Positions 1 through 11,100 of a stretch of DNA of 34,486 nt are shown here, piece after piece. Position numbers and translations under genes: made by a program. Location of the stretch: assembly GCA_026418275.1 (NCBI GenBank), contig JAOABQ010000010.1:1-34486 (forward strand), given 5' to 3'. The stretch comes from Clostridia bacterium. GTDB taxonomy: Bacteria; Bacillota; Clostridia; Acetivibrionales; DSM-2933. The notes under the pieces are model-generated. The model was not told the origin of the DNA. It ran no database searches and was given only the letters and a program-made list of their open reading frames with translations. The first letter of the stretch is position 1; each line of letters opens with the position of its first letter.

Positions 1-112
1 ACTTTTTGTGTGTCCATACAATCACTCCGTTCCTGGTTGAAATAGTTTGCTTACTTTTTCAACTTTTTCAAACCATATTCTTTGCGATTGTACCACTTTC
101 CCAACTGTTATA

Positions 113-1501
113 CTATGTGATGGTATATTTGACGCTTACGCCGGAGTCAAAGCTAATAGTGTCATAACTTACCACACTTCCCCCGGATTGTATCCAACCG
201 CCATCTTTTATCCAGCCCGAAACAAACAGGATTGCATTGGTTTTTCCTGCATTGTTCCACTTCCATTCCGAGGATACTGAAGTGTTTGCAGCTTTTTGGA
301 GTATATCCCAATTGCCGTCAAACAAATCCCCGTTTACTATCATTGCTTTCGTCTCTTCAATGTTTGGAGAATCAAAACTAAATTTTATAGACAATGTTTT
401 TCCGGGTGCTACGACAATGGGAAAGGTAATATCTCTCTGTATGGGGAGGTTGCTGTCGGGCCCGTATTTGCTCTGAAAAAATGAACTGGCAGCTTTGGTG
501 CCGTTTTCTTTCAATGCTTTGATTTGCTCTGGGGTAAGATTAAAGTTTGTTGCGTTGACTCCTGCAGAATCAATAAACACGGTTCTTGATGCATTGCCTT
601 CCCTAAAGCAGTACTCATAGGAAACGTTCATTATAGCCCCTAAAACACGGCCCACATGTTGGAAGAAGCTATTATCGCTGCTTCTTTCGGGCCACAGTAC
701 CGAGGAGGCTGTAGATAGTATAAAGCCAAGGGTGCACTCAGGCTTTGTTACTGTGTCGAATATTTCTACCGGATAATTGTACATGGTCCCCCCGTCAACA
801 AAAAGATCCCCATTATAGGTCATGGGATAGAAGAAGAAGGGAATAGCCATTGAACATCTTACTGCAAAGGTTACAGCCATGTCAGGAGTATTGATGTGGT
901 TGGCAACGAGGGTTTTTCCGTAATTGGAATTACAAAGCATGAGATGAAGCTCTTTGCCGGTCCTTTCATAGAGTTCCTTAAAAGTGATGTCTCCGGATAT
1001 TTTTTGACTTTCAAAGCAAGCCTTTAACCAGTTGAGGAAGGCAATACCCTGAAAAAGTCCCATATGTTCCTTTTCAGGATCTATGACCAAGCCGCTTTTC
1101 CAAATGATCTTAATGATATCCCACAAGTCGATACTTCTGTCAAGGGCTTTTCCTATTGCTTTTAATTCCTTGATAACATCTTCTGCGCTTCCTTTTTCCG
1201 GATCAAGAAATATCATAAACGAGGTGGGCAGCTTTTTCTCAATATCATCCGTTGACATGCCTATTGCCAGCAGAGCAGCGATGATAGCACCTGCACTTGC
1301 TCCGGCATAGCGCTTTATATTGCTGCTGATGCCCATTTGATCCAAAATTCGGAGAACACCTACATAAGCAATACCTTTAGTACCTCCTCCGGAAAAAACA
1401 AGGTTTTCAATTTGGTCGGGTGTGGGTGTAGGCATACTTAAGGCAGTATTCAAAAGATGCGAGGGTGTTTTAGCTGTAGCACTTGGATTGTAAAATATCA
1501 T
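113..1501 (-). CDS. Patatin-like phospholipase with C-terminal beta domain
   Basis: Probable lipid acyl hydrolase of the patatin family (Ser-Asp dyad), 462 residues. The glycine-rich oxyanion motif GGGTKG is at about residues 38-43, the nucleophile elbow GASAG has Ser69, and the dyad Asp is in DGG at Asp236. The catalytic domain covers roughly residues 30-345. About 105 further residues (from about 355), rich in Gly, Ser, Trp and beta-prone stretches, form a domain I do not recognise, perhaps substrate or surface binding. No signal peptide is visible, so it is probably cytosolic or exported by a non-Sec route. The ATG at 1501 has an AAGGAGG site 8 bases upstream, which fixes the start. It lies downstream of the kinase gene on the same strand, but a 284-base gap suggests its own promoter. 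Family assignment is firm; substrate is unknown. Confidence 0.9.
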   Translation of the reverse strand: MIFYNPSATAKTPSHLLNTALSMPTPTPDQIENLVFSGGGTKGIAYVGVLRILDQMGISSNIKRYAGASAGAIIAALLAIGMSTDDIEKKLPTSFMIFLDPEKGSAEDVIKELKAIGKALDRSIDLWDIIKIIWKSGLVIDPEKEHMGLFQGIAFLNWLKACFESQKISGDITFKELYERTGKELHLMLCNSNYGKTLVANHINTPDMAVTFAVRCSMAIPFFFYPMTYNGDLFVDGGTMYNYPVEIFDTVTKPECTLGFILSTASSVLWPERSSDNSFFQHVGRVLGAIMNVSYEYCFREGNASRTVFIDSAGVNATNFNLTPEQIKALKENGTKAASSFFQSKYGPDSNLPIQRDITFPIVVAPGKTLSIKFSFDSPNIEETKAMIVNGDLFDGNWDILQKAANTSVSSEWKWNNAGKTNAILFVSGWIKDGGWIQSGGSVVSYDTISFDSGVSVKYTIT

Positions 1502-1785
1502 TCTGACTTCCTCCTTAGATTGAGATAGAATTTAATATTTAAAATACCATGTATAGCACTACGTCGTGCAAACATACATATTATTTTAAAATATAAAATT
1601 AAGTTTTATGGCCTATGGGTTTCATTATTGATGTGGTATGTTGATAGGACTTAATTATATGTATAATTCGACAATAAATTGAATATTCCTCCATAAAATG
1701 AAATTTTATAAAAAAATATCCCAATGATTTCATTTTACATCTATTACTCCCGATAGACTGAATAGAAAAAACACCAATCTAAAAG
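1502..1785. other. Intergenic region between kinase and patatin genes
   Basis: AT-rich gap with no gene. It holds an 11-bp perfect inverted repeat (1694-1704 with 1727-1737), a competing 7-bp AT hairpin (1693-1699 with 1703-1709), and a near-palindrome GCACTACGTCGTGC at 1556-1569, 55-68 bases before the patatin start. No clear sigma-A promoter for the patatin gene stands out. Confidence 0.6.
1694..1737. repeat. AT-rich inverted repeat downstream of the kinase gene
   Basis: TAAAATGAAAT at 1694-1704 and its exact reverse complement at 1727-1737 flank a 22-base loop, about 50 bases past the kinase stop. It could slow or end transcription of the two-component genes. It lacks GC pairs and a trailing T-run on the minus strand, so it is not a canonical intrinsic terminator. 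A second hairpin (1693-1709) is mutually exclusive with it. Confidence 0.35.
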
Positions 1786-3969
1786 TCATTTTTTATTAAA
1801 TTTAATAATAACTTTAAAAAGATCGCCATCCAATTCAATATGAAGTTTTCCATTTTGAAGTTCAACGATGCTTCTTGCGATAGCAAGTCCCAGCCCTGAA
1901 CCCTCGGTGTGCCTGGATTGATCTCCCCGTTTGAATCTCTCAAAAATCTCATCAGGGGAAAATCCCATTTCATAGGCTGAAATGTTTTTCATTGTTAATA
2001 TAACCTGTTGATCCTCTTCTAAAAGATCGATGTAGACCCTTGTGTTTGCCTGGGAATAATTCAATATATTGCTAATGAGGTTTTCAAATACCCTCCAGGT
2101 CTTTTTACCGTCAAGGTATAAATATACACCTTGTTTTGGCAAATATACCTTAAATATTAGGGATGAGGACTTGATTTTTTCATCAAATTCTCCAAGAGCC
2201 TGCTTTAAGAGAGCCACAATATCTATATTCTCATAGGCTAACTCTACGGCACCGCTTGTCATTTTGGAAGCGTCAAAGAGATCTTCAATAAGAGTTTTTA
2301 ATCTTTGGGACTTACGGTCAAGAATTTCTATGTAATTTTTCATTTCTTCCGGAGTTAAGTCCTTGGTTTTAAGCAGATTAACATAGTTGACGATGGAGGT
2401 AAGGGGTGTTTTCAAATCATGGGAGACATTGGTGATGAGTTCGGATTTTAAGCGCTCACTCCGGATCTGGCTGTCAACTGCTTTTTTAAAACCGTTTTTG
2501 ATATTGTTGATATTTTGTGCAAGGATGGATAGGGTACTTATTCTTTTCTCCTTAAGCTCAAAGTCTAAATTTCCGGCAGTTACCTCTTTGGTTCTTTTTA
2601 TGATTTCATTTAAGTAGGCTGCTTCCCTGAGCGTATAAAAGGGTATAACAACAAAATAGAAAAGTATGTAGGAAAGACCTATTAAAAAGGGCAACCCATC
2701 TGTGTCGGATACAATGATAATAGAAAAAGACAGTATGGTTGTAAGTAGAATAAGTAGAATCAGTGCCAAGAGAATTCTTTTAAATAGGCTTACATTTTTA
2801 AACAGCCGAAGTATATACCGTATAGAAATAAAGAGGAGGCTTTTTTTAATTTGATGCACAAAACTACCGGAAAGGGTAAAAAGTCTAACAACATATTTTA
2901 TGGTGATAATCAGGTAAAGTATAAATAGTGTAAATATAGCGTTTATAAAAAGGAAATGGGCGGTGTCGGCAAAACTTAACCGGGTATATTGAATATCAAG
3001 GAGTAAAAGTCCATATAAGATAAATACCGCTAATTTTAAATCTAAAGGGACTTTAAAATAAATATTTAGCAGACTTTCCAATAAAGGATGGGAGAAAACT
3101 CTTAGTGAAAGGAGTAATATCAAAGGGATGAGAAACAAAGCCAGAGCCAGCAGCAATTGATACTGAAATTCCCTCTTTCCAGCTTCAAATTTCTTTGCTT
3201 CCTCCTCATAAGGGTTAAAGCCTTTTGAAGTCTTGGGAACTAGAATATAGGCTTCATCTTGAAAATGATCAAAGAAGGATTTATCATAGGTTAAATACTG
3301 GTCATCCTTGTTGGGAAGTTTTTCCCAAAACAAAGTGCTATTTTTCATATAATCAGTGATTTTTACATTCTGGTCCAAATTTGTATAAGTTTCCCCGGTG
3401 GTCATGTTGATAATATAGTATTTTAGGAATGTACTTTGTGTTAGATAATTTCTCAGGTTGTTGTAAATGGTGTCCTTTTCAGTGACCAACTGTTTTCTGA
3501 CTTCTTCCTTACTTTTTAAGTATTTCTTTTTGATTCTTTCCAGATCATATTGCAGATCACTTTCTAATTCCTTTTTTAGTTTTTGTATGTTGGTTGTATT
3601 ATTATTGATTTCCATATTTGTGACTGATTGGTTATAAGTTGCGTTTGCTACAGATATTTCACTTTGGTAAATAGATTTATTTCTCTTCATTTCAGATTGG
3701 ACCTGATCTTCGGAGACTTTTTCAAGATTGGTTTTGATAGGATAATTCCTATATTCATAGTGAAAGGCTATAGCTTCCCGCAGAAAATAGTATGCTTTAT
3801 TTTTAAATTCTCTTGTGTTAAAGTAACTTTGACTCGTTGAATAGTATGTATCATTCATTACGTGAGTTGCATATATAAAAGACATCCTAAACGAAAATAG
3901 CGATACAAATAAAATAACGATGGAAAAATACCGATAGATTAACTTGTTATTTCTCAATTTTGTAACCAA
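1786..3969 (-). CDS. Multi-pass membrane sensor histidine kinase
   Basis: Sensor of a two-component system, 727 residues. One transmembrane helix near residues 13-33 is followed by a long Lys/Glu-rich extracellular segment with coiled-coil character (to about 270). At least five further hydrophobic helices lie between about 275 and 450, then a HAMP-like linker. The dimerisation domain has the H-box NVSHDLKTPLTS with phospho-acceptor His517. The ATPase domain has an N-box (ENLISNILNYS, about 629-639) and a GSGLGL loop (about 690-695). The usual DxGxG box is replaced by a KNIS...FSPDEIF stretch, as in a common clostridial VanS-like subfamily. Translation probably begins at a TTG (3967-3969) behind GTGGGG, overlapping the regulator gene by 23 bases, which implies translational coupling. 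The ligand cannot be read from the sequence. Confidence 0.92.
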   Translation of the reverse strand: MVTKLRNNKLIYRYFSIVILFVSLFSFRMSFIYATHVMNDTYYSTSQSYFNTREFKNKAYYFLREAIAFHYEYRNYPIKTNLEKVSEDQVQSEMKRNKSIYQSEISVANATYNQSVTNMEINNNTTNIQKLKKELESDLQYDLERIKKKYLKSKEEVRKQLVTEKDTIYNNLRNYLTQSTFLKYYIINMTTGETYTNLDQNVKITDYMKNSTLFWEKLPNKDDQYLTYDKSFFDHFQDEAYILVPKTSKGFNPYEEEAKKFEAGKREFQYQLLLALALFLIPLILLLSLRVFSHPLLESLLNIYFKVPLDLKLAVFILYGLLLLDIQYTRLSFADTAHFLFINAIFTLFILYLIITIKYVVRLFTLSGSFVHQIKKSLLFISIRYILRLFKNVSLFKRILLALILLILLTTILSFSIIIVSDTDGLPFLIGLSYILFYFVVIPFYTLREAAYLNEIIKRTKEVTAGNLDFELKEKRISTLSILAQNINNIKNGFKKAVDSQIRSERLKSELITNVSHDLKTPLTSIVNYVNLLKTKDLTPEEMKNYIEILDRKSQRLKTLIEDLFDASKMTSGAVELAYENIDIVALLKQALGEFDEKIKSSSLIFKVYLPKQGVYLYLDGKKTWRVFENLISNILNYSQANTRVYIDLLEEDQQVILTMKNISAYEMGFSPDEIFERFKRGDQSRHTEGSGLGLAIARSIVELQNGKLHIELDGDLFKVIIKFNKK

Positions 3970-4639
3970 TGCCCCACACCACCTTTAAATATTTTGGCTC
4001 TTTCGGATTAATTTCTATCTTTTCTCTAATTCTTCGGATATGTACTGCCACAGTATTTTCTGCGCTTAGAAACGGCTCATTCCACACTTTTTCATAAATT
4101 TCCTCAATGGAAAAAACTCTTCCTCTGTTTTCCATTAAGAGCTTTAAAATCTTATACTCAATAGCGGTAAGCCGTATTTCCTCACCATCCACCGAAACGG
4201 TTTTGGTACTTTTATTGAGAACCAGGCCGTTTACTTCGATTTCATCCTCACATTTTTTATACACTCCCAAGGTTGTATACCTTCTAAGTTGGGACTTTAC
4301 CCTTGCTATTAGCTCCAGGGGATTAAAGGGCTTTGTAACATAATCATCGGCACCGATTTGAAGTCCCAGAATTTTATCTGTATCCTCGGATTTGGCAGAG
4401 AGCATCAAAATGGGAATATTCCTGTTTTCCCGTATTTTTATGGTTGCTTTCATACCGTCCATTCTCGGCATCATTATATCCATGATAATAAGGTGAATTT
4501 CTGATTCTTCAAGAATCATCAAGGCTTCAATACCGTCCTTTGCCTTCAATACTTTTATTCCTTCATTTTTTAAATATATTTCGATGGCATCTCTGATTTC
4601 AACTTCATCATCCACAACTAAAACATGATATCCAGACAT
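3947..4639 (-). CDS. OmpR/PhoB-family response regulator
   Basis: Cytosolic DNA-binding partner of the overlapping kinase, 230 residues, the usual length for the family. The receiver domain (1-120) shows the acidic pair Asp10/Asp11, phospho-acceptor Asp54 in MDIMMPRMDG, the switch residue Ser81 and Lys103 in the KPF motif. The C-terminal winged helix (about 130-230) ends in the typical VWGIGYKIEK stretch. The ATG at 4639 follows a GAAAGGAAGG ribosome binding site. It is the first gene of the regulator-kinase pair and diverges from the kelch/RHS operon, so that operon is a plausible target. An 11-bp-spaced direct repeat lies just upstream of its own promoter, suggesting autoregulation. Confidence 0.95.
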   Translation of the reverse strand: MSGYHVLVVDDEVEIRDAIEIYLKNEGIKVLKAKDGIEALMILEESEIHLIIMDIMMPRMDGMKATIKIRENRNIPILMLSAKSEDTDKILGLQIGADDYVTKPFNPLELIARVKSQLRRYTTLGVYKKCEDEIEVNGLVLNKSTKTVSVDGEEIRLTAIEYKILKLLMENRGRVFSIEEIYEKVWNEPFLSAENTVAVHIRRIREKIEINPKEPKYLKVVWGIGYKIEK

Positions 4640-4698
4640 ACTTACCTTCCTTTCTTCAGTAAAAATTATACCATTAATTTCCCTCCTTTCTAGCCCTT

Positions 4699-4727
4699 AT
4701 AGTAATCTTAAAGGATAACTTTTACAA
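4699..4727 (-). promoter_or_regulatory. Promoter for the response regulator-kinase operon
   Basis: Read on the minus strand: -35 TTGTAA (4722-4727), a 17-bp spacer and -10 TACTAT (4699-4704). The predicted start of transcription is near 4692, about 50 bases before the ATG at 4639. Spacing is ideal; each hexamer has two mismatches to consensus. Confidence 0.55.
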
Positions 4728-4741
4728 ATTTTTTGATAAAA

Positions 4742-4759
4742 TTCTTAAATATTTCTTAA
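4742..4759. promoter_or_regulatory. Putative response-regulator box (11-bp direct repeat)
   Basis: TTCTTAA occurs at 4742-4748 and again at 4753-4759, an 11-bp repeat unit, i.e. one helical turn. OmpR/PhoB-family dimers bind head-to-tail sites with this spacing. It lies about 50-68 bases upstream of the predicted regulator transcription start, a position that suits an activator. Binding by this particular regulator is inferred. Confidence 0.4.
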
Positions 4760-4876
4760 GATTAAATGTGGATTTTTTCGTAACCATACCGGCTTAGGGC
4801 TCGAAATGATTTTATGAGCAATGGTCGAAAAATGTTAAATGGTAAACCTAAAATAAATCATAATAAATGAAAAAAT

Positions 4877-4908
4877 GTGACTTTCGGATAAAAGAAAGTG
4901 ACTTTCGG
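4877..4908. repeat. Pair of GTGACTTTCGG direct repeats, 21-bp period
   Basis: Identical 11-mers lie at 4877-4887 and 4898-4908, two helical turns apart on the same face of the DNA, about 50 bases upstream of the kelch promoter -35 box. The layout fits a binding site for a dimeric or cooperative activator of the surface operon. The protein that binds is unknown. Confidence 0.4.
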
Positions 4909-4959
4909 CATCTGTAAAAATAAAAGAATATCGTGTAAAATAGTAGAAGTTGATGATGG

Positions 4960-4988
4960 TTGAAATTGCCATGGTGAAATTGTATAAT
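4960..4988 (+). promoter_or_regulatory. Sigma-A promoter of the kelch/RHS operon
   Basis: -35 TTGAAA (4960-4965), a 17-bp spacer and a perfect -10 TATAAT (4983-4988). Transcription should start near 4995, leaving about 110 bases of leader before the chosen start at 5105. This is the clearest promoter in the window and the only strong one seen before the three-gene surface operon. Confidence 0.75.
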
Positions 4989-5104
4989 ATTCACTTTTCT
5001 ATGATGTATATATCAATAGCTTTAGGGGGGAGAGAAACTTTCAATAAGTAGGAAGGATTAATTCATTTAAGATTATGTATTTTTTAAAGGGGGCTTTTAG
5101 AAAA

Positions 5105-8100
5105 ATGAGAAACGTTAAAAGAATAATCTCCATAATAGTTGTTCTAGCTGTTATTGTAACTTCATTGGTTACACCGTTATGGTTTGTGGACAAGTCTACG
5201 AGCTGGGCGGCGGAAGGAAGGTATAAGATTTCCGGCTATATTGTACCTGATTTTGAATTTGATGAAGCAGCAGCACCGGTATTAAAATCGGGATTTATGG
5301 TGGAAATCGTTGAAAACGGGATGTATACGGAAACAGATTCCAATGGGTATTTTGAAATTACAGGAGTTCCGGTAAAACAGACCGGATATACCATAAAAAT
5401 AAGTAAACCCAATTACCTACACCGGTTACTAAAAAATATAGTAGTGACCGGCAATATGCTGTTGTCCAATGCGGAAACTCCAATTCCTTTATGGGCTGGA
5501 GACATGATGATTAACGGGGCTCAGGACCAAGCGATTAATATGAGTGATATCTTGGAAGTCCTTGCATCCGATAATAGTTCTGTCGGGGATGGCCTTTATG
5601 CAGAATACAGGGATTTAAATAAAGATGGTGCTGTCAATACGACGGATAATACAATCATTATTAAGCACTTTAATACAACACCGGAAAGCTATCCTGCCTG
5701 GGAGATACCGATACAATCTCCCTTGCCCTCTTCATCACCATCACCTACTGCCAAAGAAGATTTACCATTATACCCAACTACATCCTCTCAGTGGCTAGCT
5801 AGAGCCAATATGCCTACTGCAAGAGAAGGGCTTGGAGTAGCGGCAGTAAACGGCAAAATCTATGCCATAGGGGGTGTAACCGAAGGCAACATATACACTG
5901 GAGTGGTTGAGGAATATGATCCTAATACAAATACATGGGAGAGAAAAAAGGACTTGCCTACATCCAGGGCATACTTCGGTATTTCGGTTGTGGGAAAAAA
6001 GATTTATATCATAGGCGGAAGAAATAGCAATTATTCTACGGTAGGGAAAAAAGTAGAGGTATATAATCCAGGTACGGATAGCTGGAGCAGCGGAGCAGAC
6101 ATGCCGACAGCAAGATACCATTTAGGTACTGCAGCAGTAAATGGTAAAATCTATGCAGTCGGTGGCTATAATGGGAGTTACAGCGTAAATAAAGTAGAGG
6201 AATATGATCCGTTGGCAGATAAATGGACTACAAAGAACAGCTTGCAGCAGTCAAAATTTAAGTTAGGGGTTATAGCTTTACATGGAAAAATCTATGCGAC
6301 CGGTGGATTGGGCGCAAATAATACGGATTACAAAAATTCGGTAGAGGAATATGATCCAATTTCCGATATGTGGGTTTATAAGACTCCGATGAACTTGGAA
6401 GTATATGACCATTACTTATTGGATGTAGATGGGAAGATATATGAACTGGGTGGGTGGTATCAAGGTAGTTATGGGTACACCAACTATGTAAATGAGTATG
6501 AACCTGCCACCGGGACAAGGGTTTCCAAGACTCCGATGCTGATGGCTAAAGGAAGCTTTGGTGCGGCCTATGTAAATGGGAAGATTTATGTAATCGGTGG
6601 AAAAAATGCTGAAAGCCCTTGTTTAAACCAAGTTGAAGAATATGACAGCCGAATGGGCGTATGGGAATCAACCAGAGGAAAAATGCCGGAAGCAAGAGGT
6701 GGGGCAAAAGCTGCTGTAGTAAATGGGAAGATATACATTGTCGGCGGAAGTAATAGAATAGGTAGTTTAAACACTGTGGAAGAATATGATCCTAAGACTG
6801 GCAAATGGACCAGGAAAGCAGATATGCCAACCGCTAGGACTGGTCTGGGAGTTATTGTGTTCAATGAGAAAATTTATACAATTGGAGGGTATGGCGGTTC
6901 TAAAGCAGTTGAGTTATATGATCCTAAAACAAATACATGGACGAAGAAAAAAGATATGCCCACAGGTAGATATAACTTAGGTCTTGTAGTTTTAAACAAC
7001 AAAATTTATGCAGTTGGAGGCAAGGATTATATATATTCACTTAATGCTGTTGAAATATATGATCCCTTAACAGATCAATGGACTGCTGCAGCGAGTATGC
7101 AGGAAGCTAGAGATGGTCTGGGAGTTGCCACTGTAAATGGTAAGATTTATGCTATAGGTGGAATGACACAGAGGGGTTATTATAACACGGCTTATCTTAA
7201 AACGGTAGAGGAATATGATCCTAAAACTAATGTCTGGGTTAATAAAGCAGCGCGTTCAAACGCTATAGAAGGGATGGGTATAGTAGTACATAATGGAAGG
7301 ATCTATGAAATAGGTGGTGTAAATGGCAATAACTCATATACCAATGAAGTTTACGAATATGACCCGGTTTCCGATTCAAGAATTCCTAAGCCTGGAATTG
7401 CTGTGGAAAGAAGAGATTTTGCGGTTGCTTTATTAAATAACAAGCTTTACATTGTAGGTGGCAGAAGAATTAATGATAATAATTTAATAGATACATTTGA
7501 GGCATATGATATAAACTCAACAATTTGGACAACCAGTATAGGAGAACTTCCAACCCAGCGGTATGGAATAGGAACTGCTTTGGTGAATGGAAAAATGTAT
7601 GTAGTAGGCGGAAATTCAAATAAGGTAGAGGTTTATGATCCTACAACCGATAAATGGAACAATGCAGCTGGTTTAACATTTGAAAGAGAAGGATTGGGAG
7701 TTGTGGGGCTTAATGGTAAGGTTTATGCAATCGGTGGATTTGATGCATCAAAACGAATTAGTATTAATATGGTACAAACTTTGGATCCGGTATCAAACAA
7801 ATGGGAATTGAAGACTTCAATGAATATAGTGAGAAGATATATGGGGGTTGCAGTTATAAATGGGAAAATTTATGCAATAGGTGGCAATAATGGCAGTACT
7901 GCCTTAAACTCTGTAGAAGTATATGATCCTGTTTTAGACTCGTGGACAACCTTAACCAGTACGATGCAAACTGCAAGACAAGAATTTGGTACAGCAGTTG
8001 TTAATGGAAAAATATATGCGATCGGCGGTTGTGATAGTACGGGAAAACAACTGAAAACTGTGGAAGAATATGATCCTGTAATAGATCGATGGACATACAA

Positions 8101-11100
8101 AGCAGAACTGCCAAGAGCGGTTAGTGGTCTAAGAACGGTTGTTGCCAACGGGAAAATTTATGAACTGGGTGGTAAAGTAGATACTAGTACATGTTGGAGT
8201 GTAGTTAATGAGTATAATCCTGTAAGCGACCTGCGTGTTGCCAAACCGGGGCTGGCTGTTGAAAGGAGCAGCTTTGGTGCAGAATATATAAATGGAAAAA
8301 TATTTATTATCGGTGGTGTAGATTCAGGGAAATATACGCTCAATGCCTTTGAAGAATATAGTCCGGATTCGGCCATATGGACGAAGGAAAAGGAAATGCA
8401 AAACACCCGGGCATATTTTGGTACTGCAGAACTTAATGGCAACACCTACATAGTGGGAGGAAAAAATAATGCAGGTCAAACTTTAAATAGTTTAGATGAA
8501 TATAACACCTCCTTAAATTCATGGGTACCGAAAAAATCCATGACCAATGCAAGGCGGGATTTAAGCTTTGCAGCATTGAATGGCAGGCTCTATGCGATTG
8601 GCGGAGTCGATAGCGCATATGTAAACTCCAAAAAAGTGGAGGAATATAATCCTCAAACAGATAGCTGGATAGCAAAAAAGGATATGTTGGCTGGTAGACA
8701 TGGAGCAGGAATTGCAGCGGTAAACGGGAAGCTTTACGTTATCGGAGGATGGAATGGGGGACTCTTAAATAAAGTTGAGGAGTACGACCCAACCACAGAC
8801 CAGTGGACTCCCAAAAGGAACATGCCTACTGCAAGGAGCGGACTTGGTGTTGCAGTAATGGATGGAAAAATCTATACTATTGGCGGGTATATTAATTCCT
8901 CAAAAAAACCTACAAATACAGTAGAAGTATATGATCCAGTGACAGACCAATGGGAAACTAAAACTTCCTTGATTTCCCCAAGGTATAACTTTGGAACTGC
9001 AATTTTAAATAATAAAATTTACGTTATTGGAGGTAATAACGGAGTTACCGGTAGTGTAGAAGAATACGATCCGGTCCGTAATACTTGGAATGCAAGGACT
9101 TCTATACCTACGCCCAGGGAAGGTTTGGGGACTATGGTATCTAACGGATGTGTTTATGCTATTGGAGGTGTTAACAGTGCAGGTACATTGAATAGTGTGG
9201 AAAAATTTAATCCAACTGAGGCCGAAGCATCTAAAATTAAGGCAAATGGAATGTCGGCAAGACGTGACGTAAGTATTGTCGAAGCACATGGTAAAATATA
9301 TGCAATAGGGGGAAGTGATTCCACCTTGGTAGAGGAGTATGACCCAAATACAAAAATATGGGTACGAAAAGCAGATATGCCCACGCCACGTGAAAACTTG
9401 GCTACTGTACAAGTGAATGGTAAAATTTACGCTTTAGGTGGAGAAAATAGTTCAAATATTCCTCTGAATGTTGTGGAGGAATTTGATCCTGAACTTAATA
9501 TGTGGACATCAAAAGCACCGATGGGGACAGCAAGAAGTATGTTTGCAGCAGCGGTGGTTAATGGAAAGGTTTACGTAATGGGTGGTAGCATAAGTAATGG
9601 ATACAATAAATCAGTCGAAGTATACGATACTGTAACCAATACTTGGACTCAAAAATCAGATATGCCGACAGCAAGGAGAGGCCTTGGTGCTGCGGTGTGT
9701 AATGGGAAGATTTATGCAATTGGTGGTTATGATGGTAAATATTATTTAAACCTTACAGAGGAGTATGATCCTGAAAAAGACAGTTGGACAACCAAGTCTG
9801 GAATGTTGTATCCAAGAGAAGAAATGGGGATACAGGCGTTTAATAATAAAATATATGTAATAGGAGGAGGACCCTACGGCCCTTCAAATAGAGTTGAAGA
9901 ATATGATCCGGTGAAAAACGTATGGGCTTCAAGGACCTCTATGCCTACTGCACAATATAGTGGAAGTGCGGCTCTTTTAAATGGAGAGATTTATTTTATT
10001 GGGTATAATGGAAGTAAGTGTTATATAATGGAAAAGTTTAATCCTTTAAAGCCGGACGCATCTTCAATTGAAGTACAAAGTATAATTGCACGCTGTTCTT
10101 TTGGATATGTTGAAGTGGACCAAAAAATCTATCTCTTTGGAGGTCGTGATAACTGGAATACTGTGGAAGCCTATGATTCTTTTACAGGAGCTGTTTCTAC
10201 ACTACCTTCCATGCGTTATTCCCGTGAGGATCTCAGCGCTGTGGCTTTAAACGGAAAGATATATGTAGCCGGAGGTTATTACTATAATAATACTTATAAC
10301 TATGTTGAGGAGTATGACATTGCAACGAATACATGGAAAGAAAGAAAACCTATGCAAACAGCACGAAGCAAGTTTCAAATGGCGGCAGTGAACGGAAAAA
10401 TATATGCTATCGGTGGATACGGAAAATTAAAATCCGTAGAAGAATATGATCCTGCAACCGATACATGGGTGTATAAGGCTGATATGCCTACAGGAAGAGA
10501 ATATCCGGGTGTTGTTGCATATAATGGAAAGATCTATGTTTTTGGCGGAAATGACGGAGGTGCTTTCAATATCGTGGAGGTATATGATCCGGTGAGCAAC
10601 ACATGGGAGTCCAGAAATCTTGCGCCTTATTCAATGAGATATGCTGTGCCGGTAGTAAGAAAAGATAAGATTTACATATGTGGTGCTGGAAAATATTACA
10701 ATTATGTTTTGGAATATAACCCTTCTGCTGATACGTGGAGGGTTGAAACCTCTATACCGACTTCCAGATATAATATGGGCGCTGCTGTAATAGAGGATGA
10801 AATTTATACTTTTTGTGGACAGGGCAGCGGTGTCGGAATTACCAATATCATTGAAAAGTATTCCTTTTTGGGGACATCGGTAGAAAAGAAAAATATGTCT
10901 ACCAGGAGGACTGACCTCAAAGCTGTAACGGTAAATAATAAAATTTATGCGATCGGTGGACATAACTATTTTGCATCAGGTTCTCTTCAAACAGTAGAGG
11001 AATATGATCCTGCGACCGATTCTTGGATCGGGAAGGACGATATGGATACTCCCAGATGGAACATGGGACTTGCCGTCATTGGCAGCGAAATCTATGCAAT

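Larger units (their letters stand above)
4640..5104. other. Divergent control region
   Basis: This 465-base gap separates the response regulator (minus) from the kelch gene (plus). It holds a promoter on each strand, a TTCTTAA direct repeat spaced 11 bp (4742-4759), a GTGACTTTCGG direct repeat spaced 21 bp (4877-4908), and a roughly 110-base 5' untranslated leader before the kelch start. No gene is visible. Confidence 0.75.

Noticed and set aside
5075..5104. Earlier ATG for the kelch protein
   Set aside because: Its nearest ribosome binding site is too far away; ATG 5105 has GGGGG close by and starts a normal signal peptide.
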